64,000 bases of DNA from Athripsodes cinereus (GCA_947579605.1 OX388309.1:16934713-16998712); one strand, 5' to 3'. Positions 1 through 10,839 are shown, numbered from the stretch's first letter. Notes: a model not told the origin generated them from the letters alone. Translations and numbers: made by a program.

Positions 1-1525
1 TATTTTATTATTTTGATGCTGCTTATATACAATGTTGATGAATTTCAATAACATTTTTATGTCTCATTTTTTTACTGATCATTTAGTATCTATTTTAGTA
101 CAAGGTGAAAAAAAATATTTACATAACTTCCATGTGACTTTATTATAGATCTGTTATGGTCGCAGTGACACAAGGGATGTAAGGTCCCTTGACCTTTTAA
201 GGAAAAAAAATGTGACTTTTATTATCTACACTTACTAGTATTCGGAGACTCTGGACCCCATCTCCAGGCGATTAACAGAAAATTAAAAAAAAGAGTCGGG
301 AGTCTCCAAATACAAGCATACATAATAAAGTAACGTGGAAATTAACTAAATAGTATTTTTCAATTCACCTTGAAATGGACTTCCAATAAGTACCTTCGAT
401 AAATAACATCAATATTAAAAAAAAAACATTACATAATGTATTTCGTCTTTATTTTATTTCCTCTAAGTACATTCTCAGAATAAATTCAAAGGTAAATATA
501 GCAAAACTTATATTTGATAATGTTAGTGAAGGAGCTGCGTTACAATACACCAGCTATAGGTATAATATAATCAATATAAGACAGGTAGGTATTAATAACA
601 TAATGAATTCATTCATTCTTCTTATGGCAGAAAAAAATTAAGAAATTGTATTCATCATCTTCTACGTTTTGTTAAGAAATATTTCAAAATTTGCTTTACT
701 TAGTTTTAAATAACGAAAGAGGACACAACAAATGTTAAATGTTTTTCATATACCTACATACTCATTTACATATATACGAGATATTTTACATCCTTCTGTT
801 TCATAAATACATAATACTTTAGTATGCGTACTTATTTAAGCTATTTAGTTTTATTATTTCTCCTCGGATTCATTGAAAACATTTCTTTGCGGTACACAGA
901 ATATCTGCAGCTGATTGTTGAGATGCGGACATTCGTAAAATAGCTGATTAATATTATCGTATTTCTTACGTGAGATAAGATAGTTTATTGAAATTACCAT
1001 AATGATGAAACAGCAGTTACAGTCACGTGCATGATTGCCTTATTATTATTGGTCGGTGTTGATGTTCTTCATAAATCTATCTATCAAGAGGCAATGTCCT
1101 ATTTTGTTTTAGTCAATGACACGTGACTTTTACACACAGTTATCGGATTATAGTCTCGCGATACGTGTCCAATGATACCTTATGTATTAGGTATACTCAT
1201 ACTCGTATATAAACAATTCGCGTTGGGTGACATTGTGACAAGTGAATGATAACCTCTGCTGGAAATTATTGGAATGCGGAATACCACCTGATACAGATAT
1301 ATAATAATATGTAATGTACCCTAGCCTAGCTGGGCCGTGTCTCTGTCTACTCTTGTCTATACTGTAAACATGCACAATATTTAGACATAACATAGGAGGA
1401 CATATATGTATGTAGGTACTTAATGTGGTATGGTACTCTCATAGTTAGATGATGATGCGAGTAGCGGGGTGCCTACTCAGTAGGTACTCACTCACTCCGC
1501 TTCTATATTTTTCTGTCATTTAACT
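1..1525. other. AT-rich non-coding stretch
   Basis: No coding frame or known element is recognisable here. The only structure seen is a short imperfect inverted repeat near 238-310 (GTATTCGGAGACTCT and its near complement GAGTCTCCAAATAC) around an A-rich spacer, which could be a very small decayed inverted-repeat element. Confidence 0.5.
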
Positions 1526-1753
1526 CAGGGATCTCCAACCTCCGGCCCGCGGGGGTTGTCTCACACGACGGGCTGGGTCCCATACCATTTGCAAATGCAT
1601 GAGCGAAGTATCCGTAAATGGAGTAAAAATTTCACCTCATGTAAAAAATGTACACATTTAATACTAAAGCAGTATTTACCTCACCGTAGTTTTTTCAAAA
1701 GTCATATGCCCATCCGGCCTCTTTTTTACTAAACAGTTGGTAAATTTTCAAAA
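1526..1753. repeat. probable hAT-type left end next to assembly gap
   Basis: The stretch begins CAGGGATCTCCAACC followed by a CGGCCCGCGGG block, the usual look of the terminus of short non-autonomous hAT elements (CAGGGNTCTCCAACC). No matching right end or 8-bp duplication was found, perhaps because the N gap starts at 1754. The call rests on the terminal motif alone. Confidence 0.35.
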
Positions 1754-1953
1754 NNNNNNNNNNNNNNNNNNNNNNNNNNNNNNNNNNNNNNNNNNNNNNN
1801 NNNNNNNNNNNNNNNNNNNNNNNNNNNNNNNNNNNNNNNNNNNNNNNNNNNNNNNNNNNNNNNNNNNNNNNNNNNNNNNNNNNNNNNNNNNNNNNNNNNN
1901 NNNNNNNNNNNNNNNNNNNNNNNNNNNNNNNNNNNNNNNNNNNNNNNNNNNNN
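1754..1953. other. assembly gap (200 N)
   Basis: Exactly 200 ambiguous bases. Reading frames that cross it are artefacts. The sequence missing here should include the upstream part of the Penelope-like frame that resumes at 1954. Confidence 0.99.
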
Positions 1954-2204
1954 AAAGTCTGTATAGGCAAAACGGGCAAAACTAACCGCCGCACATGTGC
2001 TCGAGTGGCTGAACACAGCACAGAGTAGACGTGAAGGGTAAAAAAACAACTTCTACCCTAGCGATGCATAGCATGACTGAAACACATTGTAACGACTTCG
2101 ATACAGCTCGAACAATCGCCAAACTCAAAAACGAGTCTTCGCGCGTATACCGCGAGTCGATTGAGATACACAAACGGGACCACAGCATGAATTCACGTGA
2201 TTGA
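1954..2204 (+). pseudogene. Penelope-like element, GIY-YIG endonuclease remnant
   Basis: Translation from 1954 gives VCIGKTGKTNRRTCARVAEH, matching the YIG-K-TxR...R..EH part of a GIY-YIG nuclease. After a frame change in the A-run at about 2040-2046 the frame continues TSTLAMHSMTETHCNDFD and then RVYRESIEIHKRDHSMN, which resembles the C-terminal end of Penelope-like retroelement proteins (A-H-E-GH-DF then R-REAIEI-K). Two in-frame stops (TAG 2026, TGA 2032) and the frameshift make it inactive. The reverse-transcriptase part would lie upstream, in or beyond the N gap. In this family the nuclease nicks the insertion target and the protein primes reverse transcription. The family call is from motif order; an isolated GIY-YIG gene is less likely because the A-H and REAIEI blocks are typical of Penelope. 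Confidence 0.6.
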
Positions 2205-2256
2205 TTATCCAAGCAAAATAATGATGATGATGATATTTACGTGATGCCAGTAAACA

Positions 2257-2290
2257 CTGTCACCTATAATACTAGTATTATAGGTGACAG
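2257..2290. repeat. perfect 34-bp palindrome
   Basis: The 34 bases from CTGTCACC to GGTGACAG equal their own reverse complement, centred on ACTAGT. The palindrome is flanked by the direct repeat CAGTAAAC (2248-2255 and 2288-2295, the second overlapping the palindrome edge). It could be the fused ends of an inverted-repeat transposon or a snap-back duplication. Confidence 0.8.
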
Positions 2291-2455
2291 TAAACGATTA
2301 CCGTTCGCATGGCAAACCCTTCACGACACCTGGAGGTACCTCAATCGAACTGGAAAAAGAGCTTCGAAAATGGGCTCAAACTTCAAACGCATGCAAAAGT
2401 GGATTGATCTTCATGGAGAATATTTTGAAAAACGTGAAAGGCATTTTCGATTATA
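2291..2455 (+). pseudogene. possible Tc1/mariner-like transposase C-terminal fragment
   Basis: The frame ending at the TAA near 2453 reads FKRMQKWIDLHGEYFEK, similar to the final ...W..C....G.YFE block of mariner-type transposases. Nothing upstream shows the catalytic D residues, so this would be only the last ~40 residues. It abuts the 34-bp palindrome. The match is short and the call is weak; an unrelated reading frame is possible. Confidence 0.3.
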
Positions 2456-2619
2456 AATGTTTGTTTTTACCTGTCTATTTCAAAACTTAAATAGTAACCC
2501 TCTTATAAGAGTTATGTTTTGCGGTTACATCGCGTAATTTATTTTTCGAACAAGCTTTCGGAGTTACTTGGAACTCCATCATCAAGTTCTGCAGTAGACA
2601 CGTCCGTCATGAAAAACGA

Positions 2620-2700
2620 GTCAGTGTTTACAGATTAGTACTATTATTCGTGGGTACATACAGGTGTTTTCAGATTAGTGGTATTATTCGTAGGTAAATA
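2620..2700. repeat. two-copy ~37-bp tandem repeat
   Basis: The motif TACAGATTAGTACTATTATT...GGTACATACA is followed directly by a second copy TTCAGATTAGTGGTATTATT...GGTAAATACA with a few differences. It lies immediately before the hairpin at 2697-2755. Confidence 0.6.
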
Positions 2701-2755
2701 CAACAATCACATCAAACACTGTACTGTAAAAACTGTTTGATGTGATTGTTGTATT
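2697..2755. repeat. perfect 22-bp-arm hairpin
   Basis: AATACAACAATCACATCAAA(CA) at 2697-2718 is exactly repeated in inverted orientation at 2734-2755, with a 15-base loop. No transposon termini or target duplication are apparent. Confidence 0.85.
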
Positions 2756-2759
2756 CACA

Positions 2760-5110
2760 TTCACAACAATACTCTTTTCGCATTTTTCATGGCATCGAGG
2801 GGGCACACTGTGCTGCGCCAAGATTGAAAGTAAAACATCCAGACGCTAATGAAATTACTGTTTCAACGCTTGCATTACAACGGTATGGAAATTTCATATT
2901 ATAATATGCAATTTAATAATAAATTATAAAGAATGTTTAATTAGTTGCTTACATAAATTACTACTTATTAATCCCATGTCATTAATAATTGGTCACATTA
3001 CGGAAACATAAAATGATATAACATTCACATGGAATATGGAGGTGTCAGTAGCATTATGCGGCAGTACAGTAGGTGAAGGTGCAACGTGTAATGTGTATGT
3101 GTATGTGTGCGTGTGTATTGCATGTATACTGTACAGTGTACAACGAGACATCAGTATAATAGACTAGCCCTCTGGTCAATGCATCACTATGAAACCAACA
3201 GTTTTTACTAAGTACATTATTATGAATGTGGATGGCGTACACATATCGAATATTCATCGGTTATTCGATTCAGTAATACGAACATTACAAACTAATTATA
3301 AATTCTGCAATCGGCAATCGTATGGTATATTATTGTAAGTTTGTTGCAAGTAGATATTATATTATTATTGTAATAAATAATTGTTATTCATTCTGTAAAC
3401 ATATTGGCTATGTAGGTAGGTACGGTGGCTTCTTGCTCAGTCCAATAGCTGATAGCAAGTTGGAATAGAGCCAACATTAGAGCAACAACCCGTTCTTCCT
3501 ACTTTCCAGAACAGAGAAAGCTAACTAACTACCTACATGCCGTACCTATTCACATTATTTATTTCAACACATTCAATGTATTCTTCTTCACCAGACTAAT
3601 AAATACATGATGATTGGTGAGTGATATTTATTACAACATTTTACAGACAAGTTATTGGGCGATATTCAAACATTGGAGCTAGGGTAATGTAAATATAGTT
3701 CATTATTTCGCTAGGACATCACGCAATGTGTGTATTTTAATAATTATTGGTTGATTCCAGTAAAAATATGTCGATTAAATAATTTAAAAAGAATTAAAAA
3801 CATTGTTATATTATCAGTATATTTTATTAAGGCTCTATAACGTTTTTATCCACTTCAATGGGCATTCTCACGAGTACTCTTGGGTAAATTACGTACAAAT
3901 TCTTATTAGAATCAATTATATTATGAGTAAATCAGTTATGAGTATGACCATTATAATGAAGGTAAGTAAAAAATGTGAAAATTTAAAGAAAGTTGAAATT
4001 TAATTAATCCAAAATATTAAGCATATTTTCAAGACCAAAATGTGAAACAAAAGAGTTATTGACATTAAAAAGCAAAAAAAAACTTGTTTTGTCTCTCCCG
4101 TAAAATATAATATTTGTACTTAAGACTAAATGGCTCTAAAGGTACTATATTATTATCATTCCTGTCATCGATAGAGGATGGGCAAGATTGGGACTTAGCC
4201 TAGAGAAAAATTAATGAAATGGAATGCAATAGGCCCACATAAAGCAATAGATAGCTGAAGTAGATTATAATGGCTATCATTTAAACGATCAGCATAATAT
4301 TGATGTTATGTTCAGCAGAAAAATGTATTCTGCCGACAAATATATCATATTGATATGCTACTTATGCCCAGCGAGAATATTATATTTCTATTGCAAATAT
4401 TACGATATTGTAAAACTCTAAATTTAATCGATCGGCAAAATTATTTGTCCAGCAAAATAAATAAATGAGCAGCAAACCGTGAGCTAATTTTAATTAAACT
4501 TGTGAAAGCTAAATTTTTAATCTTGTTCAAATAATAAATCTTTGTATGTAGCATCTTTTTATGTGATTTTATATGTAGCATCTGAATGAACGACACTAGC
4601 GTTTTTCGACATTTAAGTTCGATATTTCGTTAAGGGGCCCCGATAGGGCCAGCGTCAATTTCAACGTTTTTTCGATGTTTTTCAGCTACTAAAATACGTA
4701 TACCTTTCATGGTGCGTTCATAAAAAAAAAAATATAATATAGTTCAATATTTTATCTACCTTTTCATTGCGGAGACGTTTTGATAAGTTATACCAGTTTT
4801 TCAGAAAAAAATATAGAAAATAAGCTTAACTAATATTTATACGCATCAGATCTCAAGTTCTCTTTGTCGGAGAGATTCATTTTTTTCTTTGAGTAATTCG
4901 GTATATAAATATCTCAAATATCATTGTTAACCTAACTTTAGTTTATGTAATTTTCTTCTTCAAATATCTAAAAACTTGTATGCATAAAAATCTCGTTTTT
5001 CGCCCACCGGACTTTCAATAGAATTCAAATACAAATTAGCCCTGCCCTAGGGGTGTGTCTATAAATGTTAGTACTGAGTTGAATGTCGAGAGGGGTGGAC
5101 GTATCGCATA
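2760..5110. other. AT-rich non-coding stretch with degenerate motif runs
   Basis: No gene is recognisable. Around 4310-4480 the same words recur loosely (CAGCAGAAAAAT, CTGCCGACAAAT, CGGCAAAATTATTTG, CCAGCAAAATAAAT), resembling the unit style of the foldback element at 29.5-29.96 kb and of 7200-7400. Microsatellite-like TA and TATT tracts are frequent. Confidence 0.4.
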
Positions 5111-5128
5111 TTTTTTATGTATAAATTA

Positions 5129-6153
5129 TATATAATGAGTTACAATCCACTGGATTGGTCTGCAACGAGTTTGGTTTTTCTTCTCCATTCGTCTCTATTC
5201 TCAGCCAGTCTTTTTAGCCCTACGTATGAGCCACAGTTCATGTCTCTCTTCAGTTGGTCCATATATGCGTCTCTTGGACGGCCTCTGCCATTTGTCCCCT
5301 CGGTCTTACCCTCTGCGATGGCGATGAGTAGTCCTGGATGCCTGATGTTGTGGCCAATCCAGTTAGCTCGTTGTTGGCTGATTCTCTTAAGGAGTTGCCT
5401 TTTTTCGCCTACCCTGTTTAATACTTCTTCATTTTCGACGTGCTCCGACCAATGGATCTTGAGCATGCGTCTGTAGCACCACATCTCAAAGGCCGCCAAC
5501 CGTCCGCTTTCACTCTTGCTGATGGTCCATGTCTCACAACCATAAAGCAGAATGCTCCATACAAAGGCTTTAGTAAGATTCTTCCTTACGCTTAAGTCAA
5601 TATTTGGGGATTCCAATATCTTTGATTTTTTGTTAAAGGCAATCCTTGCCTGGTTTATTCTGCTTACAATTTCCGATTTGGAGCGTCCATCCTGGTTTAT
5701 TCTGCTGCCCAGGTACACGAACTCACTTACTTGTTTGATGCTCACTCCATTTATGGCAATGTTCGCAGTCGCTTCCTCTCTTCCGACGACCATACATTTT
5801 GTTTTTTCTTTATTTATTTTCATGTTGTACTTTGACAACAGAATGCTTTCCATTTTTCCTAAGGCTTCGTTCAGCTCCATCTCGGAGTCTGCGAGCAGTG
5901 CTATGTCGTCAGCATATCTGATCATGTCGACCTTTTTCCCATTTATTTTGACTCCTGTCCAGTTCTTCATTTCTTCTCTCAGGTCATCAATGGCTCGCTG
6001 TATATAGCAGTTAAAGAGAGCTGGCGACATTGAGCATCCTTGTCTTACGCCTTGTTCGACCCTTGCTTCTGCGCAGCTCTCTCCGCTTTTGATCACAGCC
6101 ATTTCGTTCTTGTATAAGCTCCAGATTGCTCTTCTGTCTTTATAACTCATTCC
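5129..6153 (-). mobile_element. RTE-like non-LTR retrotransposon, 5'-truncated copy 1
   Basis: A 1025-bp insertion flanked by the 13-bp direct repeat TATGTATAAATTA (5116-5128 and 6154-6166), interpreted as its target-site duplication. It lies on the minus strand and contains the 3' half of the reverse-transcriptase frame, a very short tail after the stop codon and a TATATA end rather than poly(A), as is usual for RTE-type elements. The 5' end is truncated inside the reverse-transcriptase domain. A second copy is at 23802-24811. Confidence 0.85.
5140..6150 (-). CDS. reverse transcriptase C-terminal part, RTE-like
   Basis: An uninterrupted 336-codon frame. In order: QGCSMSPALFNCYI (RT motif 4 region), MIRYADDIALLAD (catalytic YADD, about residue 80), KTKCMVVG, FVYLGSRIN, then the long C-terminal region with YGCETWTIS, FEMWCYRRMLKIHW and RANWIGHNIRH followed by GRGRPRDAYMDQLKRD. 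This YGxExWT / E-x-W-C-x-R-R-M / GH-x-R / GRGRPR arrangement is typical of RTE/BovB-type endonuclease-reverse transcriptases. The N-terminal endonuclease and the first RT motifs are missing because of truncation, so the product cannot be active. The listed ATG is merely the first methionine after an in-frame stop in the flank. Confidence 0.85.
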   Translation of the reverse strand: MSYKDRRAIWSLYKNEMAVIKSGESCAEARVEQGVRQGCSMSPALFNCYIQRAIDDLREEMKNWTGVKINGKKVDMIRYADDIALLADSEMELNEALGKMESILLSKYNMKINKEKTKCMVVGREEATANIAINGVSIKQVSEFVYLGSRINQDGRSKSEIVSRINQARIAFNKKSKILESPNIDLSVRKNLTKAFVWSILLYGCETWTISKSESGRLAAFEMWCYRRMLKIHWSEHVENEEVLNRVGEKRQLLKRISQQRANWIGHNIRHPGLLIAIAEGKTEGTNGRGRPRDAYMDQLKRDMNCGSYVGLKRLAENRDEWRRKTKLVADQSSGL

Positions 6154-6524
6154 TATGTATAAATTATTGAATAAGAATTACATTGTTAAGAAGAATCTTA
6201 TGAGATGATAGTCAGCTGTTTTGTAAACGGTACTAAATAATATTTTAAGTCGTCATTTGTATTCTAAGCATTAACTATTAAATTAATTCCTGTGAAATGA
6301 TCTTTCATAATTATATCGAAATGCATACATAAATGCACATTTTTTTGTGCATATAATTCGCAACCAAATTATATCATTACATTAGGTGTACGTACTGTAT
6401 CTGATGTACCTATAAGTCTTATGAGTCATAAATCAATAAATCTCCTTCTAGTCGAGAAATGAATTAACTAAATGGAATAAACATACAATTTATTCTCTTC
6501 GTGCCATTTATAAATACTATACTA

Positions 6525-6680
6525 TACCATCACGGTATATCCCACAAGTGGGGTAGCCAGCAGACCAGCTGCATGTAATAAACATGCAAGCTGTCCTCTC
6601 CGTGCCGATAGGCAACCGAGACATTCAATATGAGTGTCTAATCTCATCGCAGAATTTAAATTCGTGTAAATGTAAAATGT
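6525..6680. repeat. interspersed repeat, CCCACAAGTGGGGTAGCC family (copy 1)
   Basis: The stretch CCCACAAGTGGGGTAGCCAG...CAGCTGCATGTAATAAACATGC recurs at 46160-46300 in the same orientation and at about 25860-25960 in the opposite one. No termini were resolved; it is probably the 3' tail of a non-LTR element or a SINE-like repeat. Confidence 0.55.
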
Positions 6681-6964
6681 AAGATGTAAAATGTCTTAAT
6701 TTTTTCGAACACCTGCCTTTTACACATTTATAAATGCCTTATACGTAATGTTTACTACACTCTCATAAGTAGGAATGTTTAACGAATACCTGCTTTATAC
6801 AAATCACTCGAAAATTACATTACAGCACTACACAGATCAAGATATAGGCCCCTTCATGACTTTTTTTTATCTCTTTTCGAACACAAACAACACGAGCTCA
6901 CTTATATTCCATAGTAGAAGGAATTGTGCAAAGAGGTGTGCAAGAATAGGTTGGTCTGGTGTTC

Positions 6965-7125
6965 CATCCTTTCTGTTATACTATACCCTCACGCCGTGTC
7001 CCAAGTGGGGTAGGCAGAGAGAACGGAACGCCGAACTTTACACACTTCCTTCGCTTCCTCCACATTCATACAGTTTCTCATACACGCACGTCGGTTCCTT
7101 TTCAAGTCACGTGGTTCTCAGCAAA
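6965..7125 (-). repeat. 3' tail of a non-LTR retrotransposon (GRPRTTW family), copy a
   Basis: Minus-strand translation gives RNRRACMRNCMNVEEAKEVC followed by SVLSAYPTWDTA and a stop, the end of a reverse-transcriptase C-terminus that is longer at 46444-46662. A ~55-bp part present in the 46.5-kb copy is missing after CGTCGGTTCC, and the piece after it (CACGTGGTTCTC) resumes the family sequence. Other copies: 7428-7512, 22900-23050, 48415-48690. Confidence 0.65.
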
Positions 7126-7199
7126 GCGGAAACTGGTATTATTTTCGCAGTCATCATTAATTTGATAAGAAATCACAAAATCTTCATGTGGATCCGAAG

Positions 7200-7400
7200 G
7201 TAAATCGGTGTCAAAAATTCTGCTGGTCAATTAATTATTTTGTAGTACGAGTAATTAAACTGTTAAAATTTGTTAATTTGCCGATAAAACCAAGATTGTT
7301 TGTAAAACAGGTGTTGCGCTCATTTTTTTATTTATTGCCGATGAAAACATTGTTTGCTGTGCAAATGACTTAAATGCTGATTTTTTCTTGCTGAACGAAT
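7200..7400. repeat. degenerate GCCGA/GCTGG motif run
   Basis: Words such as TGCTGGTCAATTAATT, TTTGCCGATAAAAC, TTGCCGATGAAAAC and TTGCTGAACGAATG recur at short spacing. The style is that of decayed arms of a foldback element like the one at 29.5 kb. No exact repeats. Confidence 0.3.
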
Positions 7401-7427
7401 GGATTAATAGTACTATACTACTTTACA

Positions 7428-7512
7428 CTCACGCCGTGTCCCAAGTGGGGTAGGCAGAGAGAACGGAACGCCAAACAGATCTATCTTTACACACTTCCTT
7501 CGCTTCCTCCAA
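7428..7512 (-). repeat. 3' tail of a non-LTR retrotransposon (GRPRTTW family), copy b
   Basis: An 85-bp second fragment of the same tail (CACGCCGTGTCCCAAGTGGG onward), truncated after TTCGCTTCCTCC. It carries the AACAGATCTATCT segment that is present in the 46.5-kb copy but absent from copy a. Confidence 0.6.
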
Positions 7513-7599
7513 ATTGATACATTACAAATAAATTAGTTTGATTTCCAATTGTATTTGTTCTTCGCCAGTTATTGTTCTGTTCTAATTGTGTTGTAACTG

Positions 7600-7675
7600 A
7601 GAATTATGTTTTGTTTTATATTTTAACATGTAAAAGGCTCACGCCGTGGATGTATGTATAAATAAATAAATAAAA
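7600..7675 (+). repeat. non-LTR 3' UTR remnant with AATAAA-type tail
   Basis: AACATGTAAAAGGCTCACGC followed by an (AATA)n tail. The same words occur inverted near 13010-13050 and 47115-47145, so this is the 3' end of a dispersed non-LTR family. Confidence 0.45.
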
Positions 7676-7679
7676 TAAT

Positions 7680-8286
7680 TAGTTCCCGATTATAATAAAC
7701 GCACTCAGAATTAAGAACGAAGACAAGTCCACCTATCATTATATTTGTATTCATTCATTCATTTAATCATTATATTTTTATTGTTGCATTGTGTACTTAT
7801 CTTTGTATTTTTTAAGATCAATAAACTTTTCTTGTTCTCCATTAATATATTCCACAAGGAATATGAAAACAGCGGACTGTATTACAAGTGTAGGTACACA
7901 TTGTTTAATATGAACGTAACACGACAATATAGTATACAGGTATATCACTATAAATCTATTTATCAGTCTATTGGTTGATTGAAAATATTTGTCGAAAACT
8001 TTCAATAACCTCTGAGGGTAATGCGAGTCGCTAAATAGGAACACTGTGAATAGTAAATAGCCTAGCTAGTGATATGATCACCGACCCACTAACACGAAGA
8101 TATTATATACGACTATACATTGATAACATACATAATGACGATATTTAGCTAGATGGGTAACGTGTTAGGTGATGGTATTTAATGTAAGACAAGCCGGAGA
8201 CAGGTACAGGTAGAGGTTACTTACAGGCACCGAGTATGGTAGGTACGAGAGGAGGTGGTTACATACTCACTCTCACACATACTATG
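7680..8286. other. no recognisable feature
   Basis: AT-rich sequence with several short open frames on both strands. None resembles a known protein. Confidence 0.5.
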
Positions 8287-8288
8287 TA

Positions 8289-9217
8289 TCGGGTGTTTTT
8301 TTTAGACTTGTGGTTTTCAATCTGGCAATACTTTTTTTGGAGTTGGTCTTCTTGAGAGCTGTTACTTGATTTATGCTCAGTTTGGTTTGCCATTTCATAA
8401 TAAATTGACTTACTCCTGAACAAGCGCCTCGCACGTTCGGTGAATGGGCCCAAAACGAGATGGCCATCGATCCCGATTTTCACAAGAAAATTTTGTTCAG
8501 CGATGAAACTCACTTATGGTTGAATGGGTGGGTTAGTAAACAAAATTGTCGCATTTGGAGTGCTGATAATCCACAAGCCATTGTTTGGACGCCGTCACAT
8601 CCTCAAAAAGTCACTGTTGGGTGTGGTCTATGGGCAGAGGGAATCATTGGTCCATATTCCTTCAAAAATGAAGTCGGCCATAATGTTACAGACAATGGAG
8701 AACGCTTTAGAGCCATGATTAATGATATTTTCGTGCCTGAATTGGAAGATGTTGATGTGGACGACCTTTGGTTTCAACAAGACGGCGCTACATGACATAC
8801 AGCCAACGAAACAATTAATTTATTGAAGGAAACTTTTGGTGAGCGCATTAGCTCACGTCGTGGACCTGTGGCGCCGCCTCCAAGATCGTGCGATTTTACA
8901 CCGCTGGACTATTTTTTGTGAGGTTATGTGAAGTAACTTGTCTACGCAGATAAACCCGAGACGATTGACGCCTTGGAAGAGAATATTCAGCGTGTTATTG
9001 CTGACACACGGCTCCAATTGCTGCAAAAGTGATCGAAAATTGGGGCTCTCGGCTGGACTTTATTCGAGCCAGCCACGGCGGACACTTGCCTGAAATCGTT
9101 TTTAAAACATAATGGCAAACTCTTATCTTTATAATAAAGCTAAATTCTTGGCCATAACATTCAATTATATGCGTTTAATTTCTTCTTGAAAACCACAGGT
9201 CTAAAAAAAACACCCTT
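8289..9217 (+). mobile_element. mariner-like DNA transposon, internally deleted
   Basis: A 929-bp element with ~28-bp terminal inverted repeats: GGGTGTTTTTTTTAGACTTG at the left (8291) and its near complement ending at 9215, each continuing into GTGGTTTTCAA. A TA lies outside both ends (8287-8288 and 9218-9219), the mariner target duplication. Full-length relatives are about 1.3 kb. The missing part is the N-terminal DNA-binding region of the transposase. Confidence 0.9.
8400..9112 (+). pseudogene. mariner-like transposase, N-terminal deletion plus stops
   Basis: Begins with a decayed LTPEQ start block (8409-8423, preceded by TGA where an R codon is expected) joined directly to RTFGEWAQNEMAIDPDFHKK of the catalytic domain, so roughly 120 residues of the helix-turn-helix region are deleted. 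Catalytic landmarks are ILFSDETH (first D), LWFQQDGAT (second D) and CDFTPLDYFL (third D, a DD34D-type pattern). Stops interrupt it: TGA 8793, TGA 8919 and TAA 8934. A one-base frameshift near 9010 is followed by VIENWGSRLDFIRASHGGHL and the natural end VFKT-TAA. In an intact element this enzyme cuts and pastes the element into TA sites. This copy is dead but could have been moved in trans by an intact relative because both termini are kept. Confidence 0.9.
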
Positions 9218-9219
9218 TA

Positions 9220-9779
9220 TTATAATAATATTAATATGTATCTGTTGCCGGCTAGTGCTTAGTGCTTGCTGCTGACTGCTTGTACGACCGCAACCGGCGA
9301 CCTTGTTTTACATAATCACATGGTTCCAAGTGAGGAATTTATACTACCACCAGGTGAATGAGATAACGTTAAGAGAATTCAATTGTTGCAACAGAGAAAA
9401 CCGATTACATTCCTATACATTTGGACACAATGATTTTATACGATTTACTGTTAGCTTCAATTATACAGGTGTAGATAGGTAGGTGTGGTAGTATTATATT
9501 ATATTATTATACGAATAGGAGAGTGTGATGAGTTAGTTACATATCTATGATGTTATTATATAGTATAGTAATACAGTACACAAGAAAAGATAATGCGATT
9601 ACATTAGTGATTAGGTTCTTCAAATATATTATTGCATATAGACATACAGTAACAAGATGTAGTTGGATTATATTTGTTACATCACACTTCACAAGATTAC
9701 CTACATTACTTAATAAAAATAAAATACGAAAAATAATTAAAAGACCCATAAAACAAAGGTTCAAATCAATTCACTGAAA
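9220..9779. other. no recognisable feature
   Basis: AT-rich, with a short GC-richer patch near 9245-9305 (repeated GTGCTTAGTGCTTGCTGCTGA). No gene or element is recognised. Confidence 0.5.
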
Positions 9780-10830
9780 GAGACCCACCGACCACCCGGA
9801 TAGCGCAAAGTCTGGGGACTTTCATTTATCCAAATTCTACACTACACAAATCTTGTCCACACCGGAGGCGTCATAGTGGGCAGCCTGAGGGGCTGGCCGA
9901 CCAAAAACCACCGAACCACCATAACCTCCATGTGTGTACTCTTTTGACTACACTCCTTCGATGTCCCTCTGGTCGCGAGAAGTAAATACATTTACAATAT
10001 AAAACAAACAATAAATAACAAAGGCAATTCCTTAACCTAAATAACAAATCAACAATTAAAACAAAATACTACAAATAAAAAAAAATACCAGAAGCGAGTT
10101 GAGGTGTCCGGAAATTTCTTTTGGTATTCATGCGGGTGAACCCGAGGGTCACCAATACTCAAGTCTTCGCAGACACGCTTCCCTCCTCAAGGGACACCTC
10201 ACTCTGAAAAACAAAGAAACTACCTCGCCCGCGACAGCCACGATCACACAAGGCAAAATCAAGCCAATCAAAATCATCCAGGTAAGCCGAAGGTGAACGC
10301 AGCTCACGCAGAAGTCCCACCGAGACACCCAGAAATCCACAAACTCCAAGAAGACCCTGAAATTTCTCGGACACATCATTAGTTCCCCAGACCAAGGAGT
10401 CTGGGAGTATCATCACTCATCCTATCAATCACTACATCCCCGCAATTTGAGCTCCCGTCCCACAAGCACAAAATGGGTCGTACGTCAGCTCTGACTCAAA
10501 GAGCTTGGCCTTAAGCTCCCCGTGTCCCATTACCAACTGCACGGCGAAGTGATTGAAAGGCAAAAAGCGTCTTTTAATCCGCTCTCTTACATCCGGAAGA
10601 AAATTGTAGACAAGTCTAGCGGTTTTCCTCCGGTCCCATCTTTCCTGCCACATATCTAGGGTTTTCTCTCTTTTATTTGGCTGAAGGCCCTACTGATTCC
10701 CCTATTCCCAGGTTCCGCCTGAACAGAAATACCAAGATGTTCAGCCTTACCCTCCGCCATGATCTTACGCCTGGCAACACTGTCGAGGACTTCCTAATCA
10801 GCGGGTAGCACGCCAGCGGTAACAGATAGG
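9780..10830 (-). pseudogene. R1-clade non-LTR element, C-terminal and 3' UTR remnant
   Basis: The frame at 10432-10653 reads MWQERWDRRKTARLVYNFLP, then AVQLVMGHGELKAKLFE and DPFCACG. This matches the WQ..W...K.R.TY..LP / Q...GHG....L / C.CG end of R1-type polyproteins, where a Cys-His zinc motif follows. The zinc motif breaks after CACGTG. Other frames continue with LPDSLVWGTNDVSEKFQGLL, so there is at least one frameshift. Upstream frames (10660-10830) read KIMAEGKAEHLGISVQAEPG. 9780-10140 would be the 3' UTR. It lies downstream of the endonuclease and RT pieces at 14.2 and 12.3 kb on the same strand and may belong to the same ancient element. Confidence 0.6.
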
Positions 10831-10839
10831 CCATTGCTA

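Noticed and set aside
1695..2049. Open frames crossing the N gap
   Set aside because: The N run removes stop codons artificially.
5552..6007. Plus-strand frame of 151 codons
   Set aside because: Antisense shadow of the RTE-like reverse transcriptase; the equivalent shadow exists at 24191-24682.
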